From: an uncultured Fibrobacter sp.
GTDB taxonomy: Bacteria > Fibrobacterota > Fibrobacteria > Fibrobacterales > Fibrobacteraceae
Length of the DNA stretch: 62,079 nucleotides
NCBI GenBank assembly: GCA_947165045.1
Contig: CAMUYW010000011.1
Coordinates: 1 to 62,079 of the forward strand
Reading direction: 5' to 3'
The notes beneath the pieces were generated by a model. That model was not told where the DNA came from. It searched no databases and worked only from the letters and a program-made list of their open reading frames with translations. Positions 41,442 through 50,414 of this stretch are shown here, piece after piece (within the stretch, counting starts at the first letter, position 1; each line of letters starts with the position of its first letter). The position numbers and the translations under genes were made by a program.

Positions 41442-43604
41442 ATGAGAGTTGGGAAAGTTCTTATTATCAGTTCCTTTGTGGGTGTCGTTTCGGCGTGGGC
41501 AATTAATGCTACACCGTTTTTGATTAATTCTACGCAACCGGATGGTTCCGTTATTCAAATCCGGAAAGTTGGCAACGAACGCTTCAATTATACGGTCACT
41601 GGCGAAGATAGCGTACTTGTGGTGCGCGATTCCAGTGGCTATTGGAACTATGCCGATGAACATGGCAAAAAGACCGGAATGAGGGTCCATGCCAAGTCCA
41701 AACGCGGCGCAAAAGAGAAAAATTTCCTAAAAAAACGTGATTCTCGCCAAATTCTCGAAAAATTCCGCGAAAATCGTTTGAAAAAGCTTCAGGAACAACG
41801 CGCATCCGAACCGCAGTTGCTTCAATCCTCGACTCCACAGAAAGCTAATGGCTGGTGGGGCGGTTGGGAAGAAACTTCTAAAAGTACCGATACGCCAACG
41901 CGTCCTGTTATAGGCAATGTCCGAAAAGAGGGCGAAGTTCGCGGGCTTGTAGTTCTTGTCGAGTTTAGCGATGTAAAGTTTAAGCGAGATAACGCTTACG
42001 AGGAATATAACGACTTCCTCAATAAAGAAGGTTATTCCAATTATTTTATGAAAGGCAGTGCCAGAGATTTCTTTATTTCGAATTCTTCTGGAAAATACCG
42101 CCCTACATTTGACGTCGCGGGCCCCATAACCTTAAAGGGTTCACGTGATTCGTATGGCTCTTTGGTAGACCCGAATAACATTGCCGCAGGTGCAGTCAAT
42201 GCCATCAGTGAAGCGATGGATTCTCTTGTGGCCGCAAATTTCGATTTTACGCCTTACGATACGGATAATGATAAAATTGTAGACTTTGTCTACATGATTT
42301 ATGCGGGTGTGGGTGCTGCAGATACAGATGTCCAAACTGCTATTTGGCCGCATTCTTATAATGTGTCTAAACGTCTTACTCGCAATATGTCCATGTACCG
42401 TTACGCTTGCTCTCCAGAAATTGATGGCCAAGCGTATATGTACCGCAAATCTACCGATGCGTTAAATGGCATTGGAACGTTCTGCCATGAGTTTAGCCAT
42501 GTCCTTGGGCTGCAGGACCACTATGATGTTGGCGTCAACGATTCGCGTGTGAGAGTCCGCTATACACCGGGACAATGGGACTTGATGGATGCTGGTTCTT
42601 ACAACTGCCCGCAAAATAAATACATGTCGACGTCTTGTTCGCCTGCGAATTTGTCAGCTTTTGAACGATTCAGTTTGGGCTGGCTCGAACCGAGACGATT
42701 GGAAGTTTCTGATACGACGGTTGTTTTAAACGCCGTTCAAGAGAATGATGGCCTTGTACTGACTTCGAAAAAAGATAATGAATATTATTTTGTCGAATTC
42801 CGTTTGCAAAACGACTTCGATGCTGCTCTTCCGAATAAAGGCGTGCTGGTTTGGCATATAAACTATAGCAATGTTGCATGGATGTATAACGAAGTCAATG
42901 CTTCGGATCCCATGCGTGTGGATTTAATCGAAGCGGATGGCAAGGCTGATGGATATTCTGTGGCTGGCGATGCTTTCCCGACGAGTAAAGGCGTCAATAG
43001 TTTTAATGGTTTTGTGACGTGGAGTGGTGATAGCCTTGGTCTTGAAATTTATGACATTCAAATTGTTGATGGCCATGCGGAATTTAAAACTCGCGGAAAT
43101 CGAGTGGCTCCCGTTTTATCTTCCTCTTCAAGTGTTGTGAAATCCTCGTCTAGTTCTGCGCCGTCTTCTTCAAGCAAGGTGGTCTCTTCGTCGAGTAAAA
43201 CCGTTTCCTCTTCATCGAGCAAGCCGGCTTCGTCTTCCAGCGTAAGTTCTTCGTCGATGTGGTCGAGCAGTTCTGTAGAATCCTCTTCGTCTTCTGAAGG
43301 TCTTTCTAGTTCTTCGGAAATTTTGAGTTCGTCTTCTAAAGTGGCTATACTCGCAGGGCGAAACATTGGTGCTTCTGCAGTTCGATTCGCTGTAAATGAT
43401 CGGATTTTAAGAATCGATGCAAATATCGATGGACGAAAAGCGGTCAATTTGTTCGATGTCAACGGTACGCTTCTTATGAGAAAAACGTTTACCGGAGCGT
43501 TCTATGAGGTTCATATGGATGCTTTGCGCGGAAAATCATTTGTGGTTGCAACGCTTGAATCGAACGGACAAATCGTAAAAACGAAAAAAATCCGAGTGAA
43601 ATAA
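41442..43604 (+). CDS. Secreted M6-family metalloprotease with polyserine linker
   Basis: This 720-residue secreted protein has a signal peptide ending VSAWA. A propeptide-like charged region (about 30-150) is followed by the M6 (immune inhibitor A-like) protease domain. It starts at REGLVVLVEF-type sequence (EVRGLVVLVEFSDV) and carries the zinc motif CHEFSHVLGLQDHYD (His349, Glu350, His353, Asp359). The segment WDLMDAGSYN follows, with the Met-turn. A Ser-rich linker (coding DNA about 43117-43345) leads to a C-terminal tail of about 75 residues (LFDVNGTLLMRK), like the sorting tails of the nearby glycosidases. It is probably exported or surface-bound. Its substrate is unknown. Confidence 0.88.
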   Translation: MRVGKVLIISSFVGVVSAWAINATPFLINSTQPDGSVIQIRKVGNERFNYTVTGEDSVLVVRDSSGYWNYADEHGKKTGMRVHAKSKRGAKEKNFLKKRDSRQILEKFRENRLKKLQEQRASEPQLLQSSTPQKANGWWGGWEETSKSTDTPTRPVIGNVRKEGEVRGLVVLVEFSDVKFKRDNAYEEYNDFLNKEGYSNYFMKGSARDFFISNSSGKYRPTFDVAGPITLKGSRDSYGSLVDPNNIAAGAVNAISEAMDSLVAANFDFTPYDTDNDKIVDFVYMIYAGVGAADTDVQTAIWPHSYNVSKRLTRNMSMYRYACSPEIDGQAYMYRKSTDALNGIGTFCHEFSHVLGLQDHYDVGVNDSRVRVRYTPGQWDLMDAGSYNCPQNKYMSTSCSPANLSAFERFSLGWLEPRRLEVSDTTVVLNAVQENDGLVLTSKKDNEYYFVEFRLQNDFDAALPNKGVLVWHINYSNVAWMYNEVNASDPMRVDLIEADGKADGYSVAGDAFPTSKGVNSFNGFVTWSGDSLGLEIYDIQIVDGHAEFKTRGNRVAPVLSSSSSVVKSSSSSAPSSSSKVVSSSSKTVSSSSSKPASSSSVSSSSMWSSSSVESSSSSEGLSSSSEILSSSSKVAILAGRNIGASAVRFAVNDRILRIDANIDGRKAVNLFDVNGTLLMRKTFTGAFYEVHMDALRGKSFVVATLESNGQIVKTKKIRVK

Positions 43605-43607
43605 ATT

Positions 43608-43631
43608 GGGGGCCGCAAGCCCCTCTTTTTT
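43608..43631 (+). terminator. Terminator of the M6 protease gene
   Basis: GGGGC-CGCAA-GCCCC stem followed by TCTTTTTT, directly after the stop codon. Confidence 0.85.
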
Positions 43632-43635
43632 GTAT

Positions 43636-43711
43636 CGTCATTCCCGTTTCAGTCTTGAAAACGTCATTCTTTTACATTGTCATTCCGGCCTCCGTGCCGG
43701 AATCGGCATTT
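43636..43711. repeat. Intergenic GTCATTCC repeats with hairpin
   Basis: Three GTCATTC pieces occur at 43637, 43664 and 43679. The last continues into ATTCCGGC-CTCCGT-GCCGGAAT (43682-43703), a perfect 8-bp hairpin. The head matches the repeat pieces in other gaps of this window. Confidence 0.6.
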
Positions 43712-43730
43712 TTTTAGTAAATTATTTAAC

Positions 43731-45200
43731 ATGAAAAAAATTTTCGCTCGAATTGCATTATGTTGTGCCTTGGCTCCGGCATTACTTGCCGGGACTTCCG
43801 TGGCTGCTGTGAATTTGCCTATTCATAAAGAAGTGCTGGATAACGGACTTACGGTGCTTTTGTACCCCAATAAACAAGCCCCTACGGTGAGTTTTCGTCT
43901 GTTTTATGTTACGGGCTCCGTTCATGAAGTTCCGGGCAAGTCTGGGCTTGCTCACATTTTGGAACATGAATTGTTCAAAGGAACAAAAAAGGTTGGCATT
44001 TCGGATAGTATTGCTGATGCCAAGTTTATGGCTGCCCAGGATTCCTTGCAGGCTCTCATCCGCCCTGCGAAACTGGCTAATGACACGGCTCTCGTCAAAA
44101 AGCTTACTGCTGAGCACGATTCGATATTAAATGAACATCGCAAGATTTTTGTGAAAGATGAACTTTGGGGTGCTTACCAAGCTGCGGGCGGAACGGGGCT
44201 TAATGCCTTTACGAGCGATTTGCTGACAGCTTACACGGTCACGCTTCCAAAGAATAAGATTGAACTGTTCATGTGGCTTGAATCGGATCGCATGCAGAAT
44301 GCTGTGTTGCGTGAATTCTATTCGGAACGTTCCGTTGTCCGCGAAGAACGTCGCATGCGCTATGATGACCGCCCGACAGGCCGCTTTTATGAAACGCTCA
44401 ATTCCTTGATTTACGAAGCGTTCCCGTACCGCGTGCCGACCATTGGCTGGCCAAGCGATATTGAAAATTTGACTCGCGAACAGGCCGATGAACATTACCG
44501 CAAGTATTACAAGCCGCGTAATGCGATTCTCGTGATGGCGGGTGATTTGGATACACTTGAAACGATGGCTCTCGTCAAGAAGTATTTTGGACCAATCCCG
44601 ACCGGCGATGCATTCCCGGATCTTACGGTTCGCGATCCGGAACAGGCGGGCGAAAAGCGCCTGGTTGTAAAGCGCAAGGATGCTCCGAATTTGTACACGC
44701 TAGTCTTTAAGACTCCGGCTGTGGGCGATAGTACGCTTTATGCGCTCGACATTGCCGAAGGTGTTTTGAACGGACGTTCTGGTCGCCTTTACAAACGCCT
44801 TGTCGAAGAAGAAAAGCTCGCTGTTGGCGTAAGTGCAAGCAATAGTCCGAACAAGTATGTCTCCGAATTCTCGGTCCGCGTGAACCTTCGCCCCGATGCA
44901 AATCGCGAAAAGGTTGAAAAAATCGTTTGGGAAGAACTCGAAAAACTCAAGAAAGAACAAGTGAGCGAACGCGAATTCCAGAAGGTAAAAAACCGCGCTT
45001 ATGCTGGCCTTATCCGCAGCTTGACTGATATGGAAAATGTGGCGACCATGCTTGGCTGGTACGAAGTTTATGGCGATTACCGTATTTTCCTCAACTGGGC
45101 AGATAATTTGGAAAAGGTGAATGTTGCTGACGTCCAAAAAGTTTCCAAGAAAACTTTTGTCCGTGAAAAATCGACAGCCGGATTCTTGGTGAAAGAATAA
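43731..45200 (+). CDS. M16-family zinc peptidase (pitrilysin/PqqL-like), exported
   Basis: This 489-residue protein starts at ATG 43731 with a signal peptide ending LLAGTSVAA; an in-frame start at 43677 would disrupt the signal peptide. The inverted zinc motif is HILEHELFKGT (His75, Glu78, His79), with the usual downstream Glu expected near LWLESDRM. Motifs YYKPRNAILVMAGDLD and RSGRLYKRLVEEEKLAVGVS are typical of the N- and C-terminal M16 halves. The HxxEH half carries an insertion of about 60 residues (near 90-150), as in some M16B enzymes. It probably degrades peptides in the periplasm. A strong terminator follows. Confidence 0.92.
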   Translation: MKKIFARIALCCALAPALLAGTSVAAVNLPIHKEVLDNGLTVLLYPNKQAPTVSFRLFYVTGSVHEVPGKSGLAHILEHELFKGTKKVGISDSIADAKFMAAQDSLQALIRPAKLANDTALVKKLTAEHDSILNEHRKIFVKDELWGAYQAAGGTGLNAFTSDLLTAYTVTLPKNKIELFMWLESDRMQNAVLREFYSERSVVREERRMRYDDRPTGRFYETLNSLIYEAFPYRVPTIGWPSDIENLTREQADEHYRKYYKPRNAILVMAGDLDTLETMALVKKYFGPIPTGDAFPDLTVRDPEQAGEKRLVVKRKDAPNLYTLVFKTPAVGDSTLYALDIAEGVLNGRSGRLYKRLVEEEKLAVGVSASNSPNKYVSEFSVRVNLRPDANREKVEKIVWEELEKLKKEQVSEREFQKVKNRAYAGLIRSLTDMENVATMLGWYEVYGDYRIFLNWADNLEKVNVADVQKVSKKTFVREKSTAGFLVKE

Positions 45201-45221
45201 AGAAAAATGTGAGAAATGTAA

Positions 45222-45258
45222 AACGAGCGGCGCTGGGTTTGCGCCGCTCGTTTTTTTT
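45222..45258 (+). terminator. Terminator of the M16 peptidase gene
   Basis: A GC-rich stem of about 11 bp (ACGAGCGGCGC / GCGCCGCTCGT, loop about 7) is followed by eight T residues. The next gene is convergent and may share it. Confidence 0.93.
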
Positions 45259-45268
45259 AAGCTCTGTT

Positions 45269-46180
45269 TTACACATTTTCGATTGTATCAATCTTTTTCG
45301 AAAGCTCGCTTGCGAGCTGAGAATCTTCGTTGTAAATAGCGCTGATTCGTTGGCAACTGAGCTCAAGCAAGTTGCGTGCTTCGATGGAATCGCTTTGCTT
45401 GCGGAGAATTCTCAAGGCTTTGTCGATTCTTTCGATGTCGTTCTGGTCGGGATAGCCCTTCATGAACGTGTAGAAAAGCTGAATTTGCGTGTCGTAATCG
45501 CTGTCGGATTCGCAGGCGAGTAAAAACGGAATGACGCGCACGTTGAGGAGCTTTGAAAGGTCTCCCATGAACGTGTTGAGCGTGAGCCCCTTCGGGAAAA
45601 GCTCTTCGGTGTCTTTCTGAATGTCTTCGGTGTTGACGAAATCGCCTTCTTCGAACTGCGAAAGCATTTCGTTGAGCATGTCCATTTCGCTTCGTTTAGC
45701 TTGTTCGCGATACTTTGCTTGGTAGTAAATCGGGAGCGTCGTGAGACAATAATGGGCTTGGTTTGCACCGATGAATTCGCCGATATAATAGATGTCGGCA
45801 TTTTCTTTGAGAATGTCTTCTTCGTTATTAAAGTTGCCGATGCGTGCCGGAATGGGAATCACTTCCATGTTCGAAAGTTCATGGAGGCGTTCGCGCATGG
45901 CTTCAACATCGACATTTTCGGGGAGCTCAACACCATTTTCTTCCATGGTCTTGAGAAAATTGTTGAACTTTGCATCAACAGCGCGGTTGACTTCTCTTCT
46001 GCTTGGCTTGTGCTCGAACTGACGGAAATCCCCTTCCAATGTCAAAAGTCCGTTTTTAATCATTCCGTCAAACGGGGTTTCGCTAGGGTCGGCGTCTGGG
46101 GAGGGCAAAATGCGTGCATAGGCAATCATTCTGCCGCACAACTGTTCGTCATTTCCTTTTTTCTGTTCAATTCCAAGCAT
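45269..46180 (-). CDS. Conserved-looking protein of unknown function
   Basis: This 303-residue soluble, acidic protein has no signal peptide and is mostly predicted helix. Segments such as LNEMLSQFEEGDFVNTEDIQ and a C-terminal helical repeat-like part (IERIDKALRILRKQSDSIEA) are visible. Codon use looks like the neighbouring genes, so it is probably real. It begins 19 bases after the pectin methylesterase gene on the same strand, but nothing links it to pectin. I recognise no family. Confidence 0.6.
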   Translation of the reverse strand: MLGIEQKKGNDEQLCGRMIAYARILPSPDADPSETPFDGMIKNGLLTLEGDFRQFEHKPSRREVNRAVDAKFNNFLKTMEENGVELPENVDVEAMRERLHELSNMEVIPIPARIGNFNNEEDILKENADIYYIGEFIGANQAHYCLTTLPIYYQAKYREQAKRSEMDMLNEMLSQFEEGDFVNTEDIQKDTEELFPKGLTLNTFMGDLSKLLNVRVIPFLLACESDSDYDTQIQLFYTFMKGYPDQNDIERIDKALRILRKQSDSIEARNLLELSCQRISAIYNEDSQLASELSKKIDTIENV

Positions 46181-46199
46181 GCTCTAAAATTAACAAATT

Positions 46200-48296
46200 C
46201 TAGTGGACTTGAACAATTTTTTGTTTGTATTTTCCTTGGGCGAAGGCCTTTATGATGTAGATTCCGGCAGGGAGTGTTGCCAAATTGGGCTTTCCTGTAG
46301 AAATTCTAACGAGTTTTCCGCGAGTGTCGTAAATGCGGAATTCGTTATAGCTCGAATTTGTGCGTGAAATTTTGGGGAGCGCAACTGGGCCTTTATCCAC
46401 GTTTTTTTCGATGAGTTCAATTTGGTCGAGGTTTGGACCATCGTTCCCGTTAACTGTAGCAAACGTGATGTAGCCAGTGCCTTTGGGAAGCGTGATTGTT
46501 GAAGTGTCCGTTGCCCAAGTGGTCCACTTGTCGGTTGCTGCAAATGAACGTGTTGTAGCGCCTTTGCATCCGTCGATTCCTGCAGGGCATGTGCCGGGTG
46601 CCGTAAATGCGAGATCGCGAGTTTTACCGCTTCCGTTGGAGTATGTCATAATGATGGTGTATTCGCCAGAAAATTCTACATCGATGGGAATTTGTACGGT
46701 CGAATGCCCTGTGCCAAAGTTGATGTAGCCTGATCCTTCGTAACCTGTATTGGTGCTTTCGATGATGGCGTTATCGACAATGCCTGTTTCGGCTTGGAAT
46801 GTTGTTGTTCCTTTAGCAGTAAAGGTTGCTCCGATATCGATGTCCTTGGACATTGTTGTTTTCCACGTGTTCGTGGAGCCTGCGGCTGCAGAATCTTTGC
46901 CTGTCCAACCTGCAAATTTCCAACCGGTGGCGGGTTCTGCGGTAATGGTGACCGATGTGCCTTCCGCAATTTTTTCGCGATCAGGAGATATTGTAACAGT
47001 TCCGCCGATGGATTGCGTGAGTGTTGCGTTATAGTAAGTAACATTCGCTTCGAGAACGGTGATTTCGTTCGAAGATGCGCCAAGTCCACCCATGGAATTT
47101 GCTGCGCGAACGGTAACTTTGGAGCCAGCAGCGATTTTACCCACATCAATCGAATTTGCGGTAGTGTTGCTGTGGTATTTGCCGTTTACAAAAACGGCCC
47201 AACAAATGGCGTTGTCGTCATCGTTCCAAGTGATGTTTGCGCCTTCCTGCGCAATCTTGGGAGCGGAAACTTGGACTGTGAGTTTGTTCGGTGCCCAGTT
47301 GTCGGAACCGCCCATTACGTTTTCGAGTGTGTATTTGGCAGCGTCGCTTGCGTTCCAAACGGTCTTGAGTGTTGCTGTAGAACCGTCCTTGCTGCCGTCA
47401 AAATATGTGCGGCGCTGGCTCGTGTTAACGGCGTTTCCGTTTCCGTCTTTGCTGTTGTATTCACCGTAAACAACGGGTGCGGAATTCATGTTGGTGTACC
47501 AGCCTTGCGCATGCGGCTGTGCAATCATTTTGGTGTTGAGGAAAACGACTTTGGCATGTCCCCAGGATCGTCCAAGATAGAATGTACCGTTAAAACTGTT
47601 GTTCGAAACGGTGAGCGTGGTATTGTTGAATACATACCCCCAATCGCCAGGATTCTGTGAGGCTGTGATGTAGCCGCCGTTTCGAGTCATCACGAGCTTT
47701 GTGCCTTCGAAGAATACGTCTCCGCCACCACAGATAAAGTCAACGGTTCCGTCGATTTCGCCACCTTCCCAATAGGCGCGTCCGCTTTTGGTGTAATAGG
47801 TGTCTTGACCGCTTAAAAGGCGTACGTTCTTGTAAATGAATTTGTCACCGCTGTTCTGTTGCAATGCAACTTGGCGTGCGGCGCTCGATGTACTGTAGGT
47901 GCTCTTGTTCTTGAGCGTAATGTCCTGCATGTACATGTTCTTGTTGTTCGGAAAATACAGTGTTGCTGTAGTGCTGATGCCTTCGGTATCGGTTGTGTTT
48001 GAAATGGTTGTATTTTCAAGCGATTGTCCGATGATGGAAACGTTTGAGGGACTAAATGTTGTTTTGCCGTGCTCGTCACCGGTCAGTTTTGTGATATCGT
48101 ATTCGCCATTGGGCAAAAAGATGATAAAGCGCTTGGATTCGCTAGCGCCTGAAGCGGCTGCTTTTGCAATGGCTTCCTTGAAATTGCCATCGACACCTAC
48201 GACAAAGTCAAAACCGTGTTTGGTTACGGCGAAAGCACCCGTCGCAAATGCGAGGGATGCGCACAAAAATACCGATACTTTGTTACTCAACATCAT
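46200..48296 (-). CDS. Secreted pectin methylesterase (CE8) with CBM and sorting tail
   Basis: This enzyme removes methyl esters from homogalacturonan. The 698-residue protein has a signal peptide ending GAFAV. The CE8 beta-helix (about 25-330) carries the catalytic pair Asp165 in LSGQDTYYT and Asp186 in DGTVDFICGG, and Arg243 in FYLGRSWG. A fibronectin-like segment follows, then an InlB-type repeat (TVTISPDREKIAEGTSVTIT, ending GWTGKDS; about 440-510). A CBM35/CBM6-type module follows (about 510-640; FQAETGIV at its start, DQIELIE at its end), with a sorting-type tail (IYDTRGKLVR, PAGIYIIKAF). Its ATG overlaps the stop of the pectate lyase gene (ATGATG), so the two are translated together. 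Confidence 0.93.
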   Translation of the reverse strand: MMLSNKVSVFLCASLAFATGAFAVTKHGFDFVVGVDGNFKEAIAKAAASGASESKRFIIFLPNGEYDITKLTGDEHGKTTFSPSNVSIIGQSLENTTISNTTDTEGISTTATLYFPNNKNMYMQDITLKNKSTYSTSSAARQVALQQNSGDKFIYKNVRLLSGQDTYYTKSGRAYWEGGEIDGTVDFICGGGDVFFEGTKLVMTRNGGYITASQNPGDWGYVFNNTTLTVSNNSFNGTFYLGRSWGHAKVVFLNTKMIAQPHAQGWYTNMNSAPVVYGEYNSKDGNGNAVNTSQRRTYFDGSKDGSTATLKTVWNASDAAKYTLENVMGGSDNWAPNKLTVQVSAPKIAQEGANITWNDDDNAICWAVFVNGKYHSNTTANSIDVGKIAAGSKVTVRAANSMGGLGASSNEITVLEANVTYYNATLTQSIGGTVTISPDREKIAEGTSVTITAEPATGWKFAGWTGKDSAAAGSTNTWKTTMSKDIDIGATFTAKGTTTFQAETGIVDNAIIESTNTGYEGSGYINFGTGHSTVQIPIDVEFSGEYTIIMTYSNGSGKTRDLAFTAPGTCPAGIDGCKGATTRSFAATDKWTTWATDTSTITLPKGTGYITFATVNGNDGPNLDQIELIEKNVDKGPVALPKISRTNSSYNEFRIYDTRGKLVRISTGKPNLATLPAGIYIIKAFAQGKYKQKIVQVH

Positions 48297-50026
48297 CTAG
48301 CCACTCCGTTGATTCTAAACACTTTCCCTTTCGTTCGCATAAAGTAAACTCCAGCGCTATTTCCTGTACGTCCGAAGTCTACGAAATAGCGGTTCGCGGA
48401 CTTCGATGGCGCAACTCGGCGAGCTCCAATTGACGTCGGGCCAATCTCTGCTTTGCCAGCTTTCAAGTCTTCGTCTAACCAGCCGATGTAATCGATGTTG
48501 GCCATGCCGTCCTTCGAAAGACTTGTGAACTTGAGTTCGCTATAGCCTGCGGGCAATTCAATTTCAATCTTTTGCGTTTTCCAAGTTGTCCATGCGCTGG
48601 TCGATTCCATGCTGCCGTCGGCAAGAAGCATTTTGTCGCCGATCGAAATGCTGTAGCCACGAGCGGAACCTCCGCCGTTTGCAAAACTGATGAACAGGGT
48701 GTACTTGCCGGCTACAGCTGCGGTCACGCCGTAGGTCACGAAACTTCCGGTGGTGTTGTCTACGTTGGCGTATCCATCGCCTACAAAGCCGGTGTTTGCC
48801 GCTTCCTTAACGCCTTGAATTTCTATAAAGTTCACGCCGTCAATGTATGTTGTGCAGGTGTCGTTTCCGCACATGGCGGGTGGCGGCGGGGGAGGAACGT
48901 AATTGTCGTCCATCTTTGCAAGTGCTTCGAGATAGGCGGCTTCTGTACTGATGAGGGCTGTGCCGTAATCGCCTGCCCACTGGTAACCCGTGCGGCGTTC
49001 TTCGCTTATTTTCGTGAAGTCTTGCGTCTTGGTGCTTGCGCCGCCACGGTCGCAGAAGAAGTAGTTGTCGTTATTGACTTCGTAAAAGCGGTACCAAAGC
49101 ACGTTGCCTTCGCGTTGCTCAAAAACGCCTTGTTTTTTGTTGAAGTAAAGCCCGACGACGCGTGTTTTCTTGTACCAGGCAATCGCGCTCTTGATTGCTT
49201 TTTGGATGGCTTCGGTTTGATTCGGCCAGTTCATCAAGAACCATACAACGCCGGCGGATTCGCTGCCCGATTTGGATTCGAGTTCGTAGGCGCGAGCAGG
49301 GCGCGGCGCGTAATTGACGGTATCGTGTTGCGCGCACCAGACGGTGGGTGTCCCGTTGTTGACAATTTGCGCTTTGAGTAAATAGTCGATTGCTTTTTCG
49401 AGGGCGCCGTTCATTTTGCTGCGGGTGGCGTCATCGATGATGTCCGAGTCGAATGGCGAAGTCTTGTTTGCGATGTCCATCATCGTCACCATGGCACGAA
49501 TCATGGCGTTATCGTTGAGCGTGATATGGTCGGAATAATCGTTGCGCTTGGGCCACACTTGCGGAAGTCCACCGGAGGCGCGTTGCATCGTCAAAAGAAA
49601 ATTTACGGCTTTGTTGAAGCTGGTTTTGAATGTCGCTTTGTAAGAGGCGTTGGTCGTTTCTTTGTAACGCACGGCGAGGAGTCGCATTTCTTGAACGGTT
49701 GCATCGTTATCGATTGTGCCGACATCGCCGCCCGTTGCTGAACGCCAACCGGATTTTTGCCCGCCTGTGTAGGCGTTTTTGTAGCTTTCGGCCATGGCTT
49801 TGTAAAATCCGCCGTTGTCGATTTGCCACGTAGTCATGTTTTTGGTGTACAAGTCGATATCCATGCCGCTTGCGGCGTTTGTCAATTCGGAGTAGCTGCG
49901 ATAACTATTAATTTTCGAAACCGCCGTTGCCGGGGGAGCGTAACTTGCCGCAAAAGAATAACACGCAACGGTCAAGGTTGCGCCGAAAAGTTTAAAAATG
50001 CCGCGTTCAAAACCAAAAATCTTCAT
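48293..50026 (-). CDS. Secreted PL10 pectate lyase with CBM
   Basis: This enzyme cuts de-esterified polygalacturonate by beta-elimination and so works on the product of the esterase encoded next to it. The 577-residue protein has an N-terminal signal segment (GATLTVACYSFAAS). The PL10 alpha/alpha barrel (about 35-385) has GGLPQVWPKRNDYSDHITLN and RPARAYELES, the family regions for calcium binding and the catalytic Arg. A PPPPPP linker follows, then a CBM35/CBM6-type module (about 395-520) and a short C-terminal tail (VYFMRTKGKVFRI). The lyase is first in the operon; its TGA lies within the ATGATG start of the esterase. Confidence 0.92.
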   Translation of the reverse strand: MKIFGFERGIFKLFGATLTVACYSFAASYAPPATAVSKINSYRSYSELTNAASGMDIDLYTKNMTTWQIDNGGFYKAMAESYKNAYTGGQKSGWRSATGGDVGTIDNDATVQEMRLLAVRYKETTNASYKATFKTSFNKAVNFLLTMQRASGGLPQVWPKRNDYSDHITLNDNAMIRAMVTMMDIANKTSPFDSDIIDDATRSKMNGALEKAIDYLLKAQIVNNGTPTVWCAQHDTVNYAPRPARAYELESKSGSESAGVVWFLMNWPNQTEAIQKAIKSAIAWYKKTRVVGLYFNKKQGVFEQREGNVLWYRFYEVNNDNYFFCDRGGASTKTQDFTKISEERRTGYQWAGDYGTALISTEAAYLEALAKMDDNYVPPPPPPAMCGNDTCTTYIDGVNFIEIQGVKEAANTGFVGDGYANVDNTTGSFVTYGVTAAVAGKYTLFISFANGGGSARGYSISIGDKMLLADGSMESTSAWTTWKTQKIEIELPAGYSELKFTSLSKDGMANIDYIGWLDEDLKAGKAEIGPTSIGARRVAPSKSANRYFVDFGRTGNSAGVYFMRTKGKVFRINGVAR

Positions 50027-50414
50027 ATATTCCCTTTTTGAAGATTGAATCCTATACCTGTATTTAAGTATAAATCAATACTCCATAATGTATCGGGCGA
50101 AGCGATTCACAAAATTCTAAAGTGTTGTCTGTGGACAACTCTTGTTTTATCGCTTCTGTACTCTAATCTATATTCTGGTACGCAAATTTTTGTTAAGAAT
50201 TGCTTTTTAAACATTGAATTTTTGACAACGAGTGTGGGCTGCGGCGAAGAATAACCGTGGCCGACGCTTTCCCGTAACGTTTATAACACGTGTTGTGTTA
50301 TATAGAAATATAAATTTTAATAAAAACTAAAAATCTTTAAAATTTTATAAAAAATCTTGATTTTGTGTAGTGAAAATTATTGCAGAATAATTGGAATAAT
50401 TTTACTTTATAGGC
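50027..50414. other. Intergenic region between divergent genes
   Basis: This 388-base gap lies between the pectate lyase gene (minus) and the TIGR02147-type gene (plus). It is A/T-rich after 50260, with long T/A tracts just before the plus-strand gene. I see no hairpin, repeat or credible small gene. Confidence 0.5.

Noticed and set aside
50045..50254. A 69-codon open frame in the gap before the TIGR02147-type gene.
   Set aside because: No ribosome site, no hydrophobic or family pattern, and A/T-driven composition.
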